Shown: piece after piece, positions 61,740-64,000 of the stretch
How the letters are laid out: the number at the start of each line of letters is the position of its first letter
Numbering within the stretch: position 1 is the stretch's first letter
Assembly: GCA_028287745.1 (NCBI GenBank)
Contig: JAQBPB010000019.1
Location: 62,001 to 126,000, forward strand
Source of the DNA: Chloroflexota bacterium
GTDB taxonomy: Bacteria; Chloroflexota; Chloroflexia; Chloroheliales; Chloroheliaceae
Direction: 5' to 3'
DNA length: 64,000 nt
Position numbers and translations under genes: made by a program
Notes under the pieces: model-generated
The model's database searches: none
Seen by the model: only the letters and a program-made list of their open reading frames with translations
What the model was told of the DNA's origin: nothing

Positions 61740-63272
61740 ATGCCAGAAAATATAGTAATCATAGGCGGCGGTGTGGCGGGTCTTACGGCCGCTCTTTGTC
61801 TGGCTGAAAGAGGGCTTCAGCCACTGGTGCTGGAAGGGGACCCCGCTTATTTTGGCGGTCGCCTGAGTGAAAAACCGGCGGCCGCTTTTGCTTACCCGGA
61901 AAACCAGCCCGCCGAAGTTTTCCCGGCCGAACACGGCATTCACGGCTTCTGGTCCCAGTACCGTAACCTGAAAGGAATACTGGCCCGGCACGATATCCGG
62001 CCAAAATTCGTCCAGGCAAACCGCCAGGAGTGGGTCCATGGTACCGAGAAACGGGTGAAACGAGCCGAGTTGGGCCGGGTAGTCCGGCGCACCTGGTGGC
62101 CCGCTCCTTTTCACTACGGCGCTTTGTGGTTCCGGCCTTCTTTCTGGCGCATGGTCGGCTGGCGCGACTGGCTTTCGATTCCGGCGGTGCTGGGGAGCCT
62201 GGTCGTGGCGGTTGGCATTGACCCGCTGGCCGAATACAAGAAAATGGAAGGCTTAACCCTGGCCGATTTCTGCAAGGGCTGGCCCCCGGCTATCCGGGCT
62301 TTCGTGGCGTCCCTGGCCCGCAGCGGCCTTAGCGCCCACCCTGAAGATGTGCCGCTTTCCGGGTTTATCGCTTTCTTACGCTTCTATTCGCTGCTGCGCC
62401 GGGACAGCCAGGGCTTTGAATACCTGGCCGGAGACTCCGGCCGGGCCGTGATAGACCCTATGGTTGACCGGATTCGCGAGCTAGGTGGTCAGGTACGGGC
62501 GGATTGCCGGGTTTCCCACCTTGACCGCCTTTCCGGCGACAATGGCGGCTGGGTGGTCCACCTTGCGGATGGCAGCCTGCGCACCGCGTCCAGTGTGATC
62601 CTGGCCTGTGATGCGACCGGCACCCGCCGGATAATGCTGGACAGCCCGGACACCCGCGAGTTAGCCGCGAACTTTCACTGGCCGCGCGGCATGGAAACGA
62701 TTGTGGTCAGGCTGTGGTTTGCCGGACAGCCTCATCCTAAAGCCGAAGCCGGTATTCTCAGCGGGAATTTCGCAGCCGATAATTTCTTCTGGCTGCACCG
62801 CTTTCAGGACCGCTTCCAGGAGTGGCACCGCCGCACCGGCCAGAGCGCCCTGGAAGCTCATGTCTACGGCCCGCCCGAATTAATCAGCGAACCCGACAAA
62901 GTAATTTTAGAAAAAGTCACCGCCGATTTTGGCCGGATTTACCCGGCTCTCAAAGATAAGGTCATTCACCGCACTATCCAGCGCAATTCGGCCACTCACA
63001 CCCTTTTCGCTATCGGAACGCTGGCCGAACACCTGGGCATACGGACGCCCTGGCCGGGCCTTTTTTGCTGCGGCGATTGGGTGCGCCACCCCAGCCCGGC
63101 CCTCTTTCTGGAACGAGCTTGCCTGACCGGTATTGAAGCGGCTAACGCGGTCCTGCTCACGCGCGGCCAATCGCCTTTTCCCTTAGAGCAGCATACCCGG
63201 CCCGAACTGCTTTCCCGGCTGGTCGGCGCCTATGTGCGCATGATGCGCTCTTCAATCCGGGGCTCTCGCTAA
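61740..63272 (+). CDS. FAD-dependent oxidoreductase, carotenoid desaturase/CrtU-like
   Basis: A 510-residue flavoprotein of the amine-oxidase/phytoene-desaturase group. The FAD-binding NIVIIGGGVAGLTAALCLAE is followed by LVLEGDPAYFGGRLSE. The signature EHGIHGFWSQYRNLKGIL recalls isorenieratene synthase (CrtU) and related desaturases. The C-terminal FAD-binding part is LFCCGDWVRHPSPALFLERA then CLTGIEAANAVL. It may desaturate or modify carotenoids or similar polyenes. No other carotenoid genes are adjacent, so the substrate is unproven. The ATG at 61740 has no ribosome site in view; it lies 86 nt after lepA and may be read from the same transcript. Nothing is seen in 63273-63450. Confidence 0.8.
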   Translation: MPENIVIIGGGVAGLTAALCLAERGLQPLVLEGDPAYFGGRLSEKPAAAFAYPENQPAEVFPAEHGIHGFWSQYRNLKGILARHDIRPKFVQANRQEWVHGTEKRVKRAELGRVVRRTWWPAPFHYGALWFRPSFWRMVGWRDWLSIPAVLGSLVVAVGIDPLAEYKKMEGLTLADFCKGWPPAIRAFVASLARSGLSAHPEDVPLSGFIAFLRFYSLLRRDSQGFEYLAGDSGRAVIDPMVDRIRELGGQVRADCRVSHLDRLSGDNGGWVVHLADGSLRTASSVILACDATGTRRIMLDSPDTRELAANFHWPRGMETIVVRLWFAGQPHPKAEAGILSGNFAADNFFWLHRFQDRFQEWHRRTGQSALEAHVYGPPELISEPDKVILEKVTADFGRIYPALKDKVIHRTIQRNSATHTLFAIGTLAEHLGIRTPWPGLFCCGDWVRHPSPALFLERACLTGIEAANAVLLTRGQSPFPLEQHTRPELLSRLVGAYVRMMRSSIRGSR

Positions 63273-63450
63273 AAGTTACTTCGCTAGTTTAACTACAGCA
63301 ATATCCGGGATGATTGAGGCGCTTTTGCAACAGCTTTGAGGTTAAAACGGCCTCAATACTAACGCGCACCGCTATAATATTTCCCCGAAGTGCCCCACTA
63401 TGTACCTGATCGCTGCCCGGAATGAGAGTGCCCGTACCGGGCAACGGGCA

Positions 63451-63484
63451 ACAAAAAAGGCCAGGAAGTTAATCCTGGCCTCTC
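63451..63484 (-). terminator. Terminator of the sec operon
   Basis: A 9-bp perfect stem AGGCCAGGA/TCCTGGCCT with a 6-nt loop. On the minus strand TTTTTT follows. It lies 14 nt past the secF stop. Confidence 0.88.
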
Positions 63485-63497
63485 TTTTAGAAACTAT

Positions 63498-64000
63498 CTA
63501 GCGAGCGGTGGTGGCGGGGCGAGTGGCCGGTTTATTGGATTTGCGCTTGAAGAAGCGGTCCAGTTCACCCTTTTCCCAGATAACTAACAGCATTGAAGCG
63601 TTAAAGATACTGGAGTAAGTACCGCTGATGATACCAATCAGCAGCGCCAGTACGAAGTTACGTACGGTCGCGCCACCGAACAGGTAGAGGGCGCTCAGGG
63701 TAAAGATAACCGTCAGGGAAGTGTTCAACGAACGGACCAGCGTCTGCACCAGGCTGTGGTTGACCAGGTTCTCGAAAGGTTCACCCGGTGTCCGGATTTG
63801 ATTCTCACGGATACGGTCAAAGACCACAATCGAGTCGTGAACCGAGAAACCGATAACCGTCAGCAAGGCTGTAACGAACAGGGCGTCAATTTCCACTCCG
63901 AAGAAGTAACCCAGCATAGCAAAGATACCCAAAACTATCAGCACGTCATGGATCATACCGAAAATCGCGCAGAGGCCGTAGCGCCAGGGCCGTGCTACTT
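63498..64000 (-). CDS. secF: Protein translocase subunit SecF (N-terminus outside window)
   Basis: The frame is open to the right end of the window (the last residues read are VARPWRYGLCAIFG before MIHDVLIV), so 166 C-terminal residues are visible. Membrane helices with the conserved DALFVTALLTVIGFSVHDSI and VVFDRIRENQ, LNTSLTV and the GIISGTYSSIF-type segment identify SecF of the SecDF complex, which uses the proton gradient to pull exported proteins. A Lys/Arg/Thr-rich tail follows. secD is expected just to the right. The ATG at 63956 is internal. Confidence 0.95.
   Translation of the reverse strand, partial: VARPWRYGLCAIFGMIHDVLIVLGIFAMLGYFFGVEIDALFVTALLTVIGFSVHDSIVVFDRIRENQIRTPGEPFENLVNHSLVQTLVRSLNTSLTVIFTLSALYLFGGATVRNFVLALLIGIISGTYSSIFNASMLLVIWEKGELDRFFKRKSNKPATRPATTAR

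Noticed and set aside
63956-63958. ATG as the start of secF
   Set aside because: The frame continues upstream with SecF-like sequence to the window edge, so this Met is internal.

Overview
The window looks like chromosomal DNA of a Chloroflexota bacterium of moderately high G+C. Support comes from several traits I associate with that phylum: an FMN riboswitch in front of a RibX/RibY-type flavin importer, an HD-GYP/DUF5317 pair, lipoproteins with long Thr/Ala-rich stalks, a secreted glycosidase with two C-terminal ETGH/YGYPISEEF-type repeats, and signalling proteins ending in FHA domains. The class is not certain. I see no insertion sequence, prophage, tRNA, rRNA or CRISPR array. Most genes have AGGAG-type ribosome sites, and many ends carry clear intrinsic terminators.

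Layout. 1-4.2 kb: a truncated BNR-repeat membrane protein, an SRPBCC protein and acetyl-CoA synthetase. 4.6-5.4 kb: two small unknown genes. 5.56-8.1 kb: promoter, FMN riboswitch, two consecutive terminators and the flavin importer genes. 8.3-16.7 kb: a Ser/Thr kinase with an FHA domain, a MarR/efflux pair, a six-helix membrane protein with cyclic-nucleotide and FHA domains, and a type II NADH dehydrogenase fused to the same two domains. 17.1 kb: a methyltransferase resembling the 16S rRNA A1408 aminoglycoside-resistance enzymes. 17.8-33.7 kb: metabolic and envelope genes (hydroxyacyl-CoA dehydrogenase, two zinc-ribbon/RDD proteins, a glycosidase, an epimerase, an MFS exporter, a Ca2+/H+ exchanger, DegV, a sorbosone dehydrogenase-like lipoprotein, a site-2 protease and a glycosyltransferase). 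33.8-34.25 kb: a noncoding block of degenerate 7-bp repeats and a terminator-bearing leader in front of serS. 35.5-38.7 kb: two signalling proteins with degenerate catalytic sites. 38.9-43.3 kb: a hydrolase lacking its nucleophile, an aminopeptidase, a thioesterase, a TPR protein and a thioredoxin-fold protein.

The most distinctive region is 43.4-50.4 kb. On the minus strand an ECF-like sigma factor is followed by a double zinc-finger protein with a beta-sandwich tail, a 972-residue TPR-CHAT protease and a cytoplasmic-looking subtilisin. This looks like a transcription-coupled protease system of the conflict or programmed-death type. About 0.7 kb upstream, on the opposite strand, is a self-contained 33-codon gene for an exported peptide that would leave only a few residues after signal cleavage.

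A second unusual operon (58.6-52.7 kb, minus) joins a MerR regulator, MenA, a 100-residue helical protein and an alpha-2-macroglobulin-like protein. That last protein has a CCEQ thioester motif but no visible export signal. The right end holds an alpha/beta hydrolase, lepA, a carotenoid-desaturase-like flavoprotein and a partial secF.

Working together: MenA supplies menaquinone, the likely acceptor for the NDH-2 fusion. The kinase, cyclic-nucleotide and FHA modules suggest respiration is tied to phospho-threonine and nucleotide signals. The flavin importer supplies cofactor under FMN feedback.
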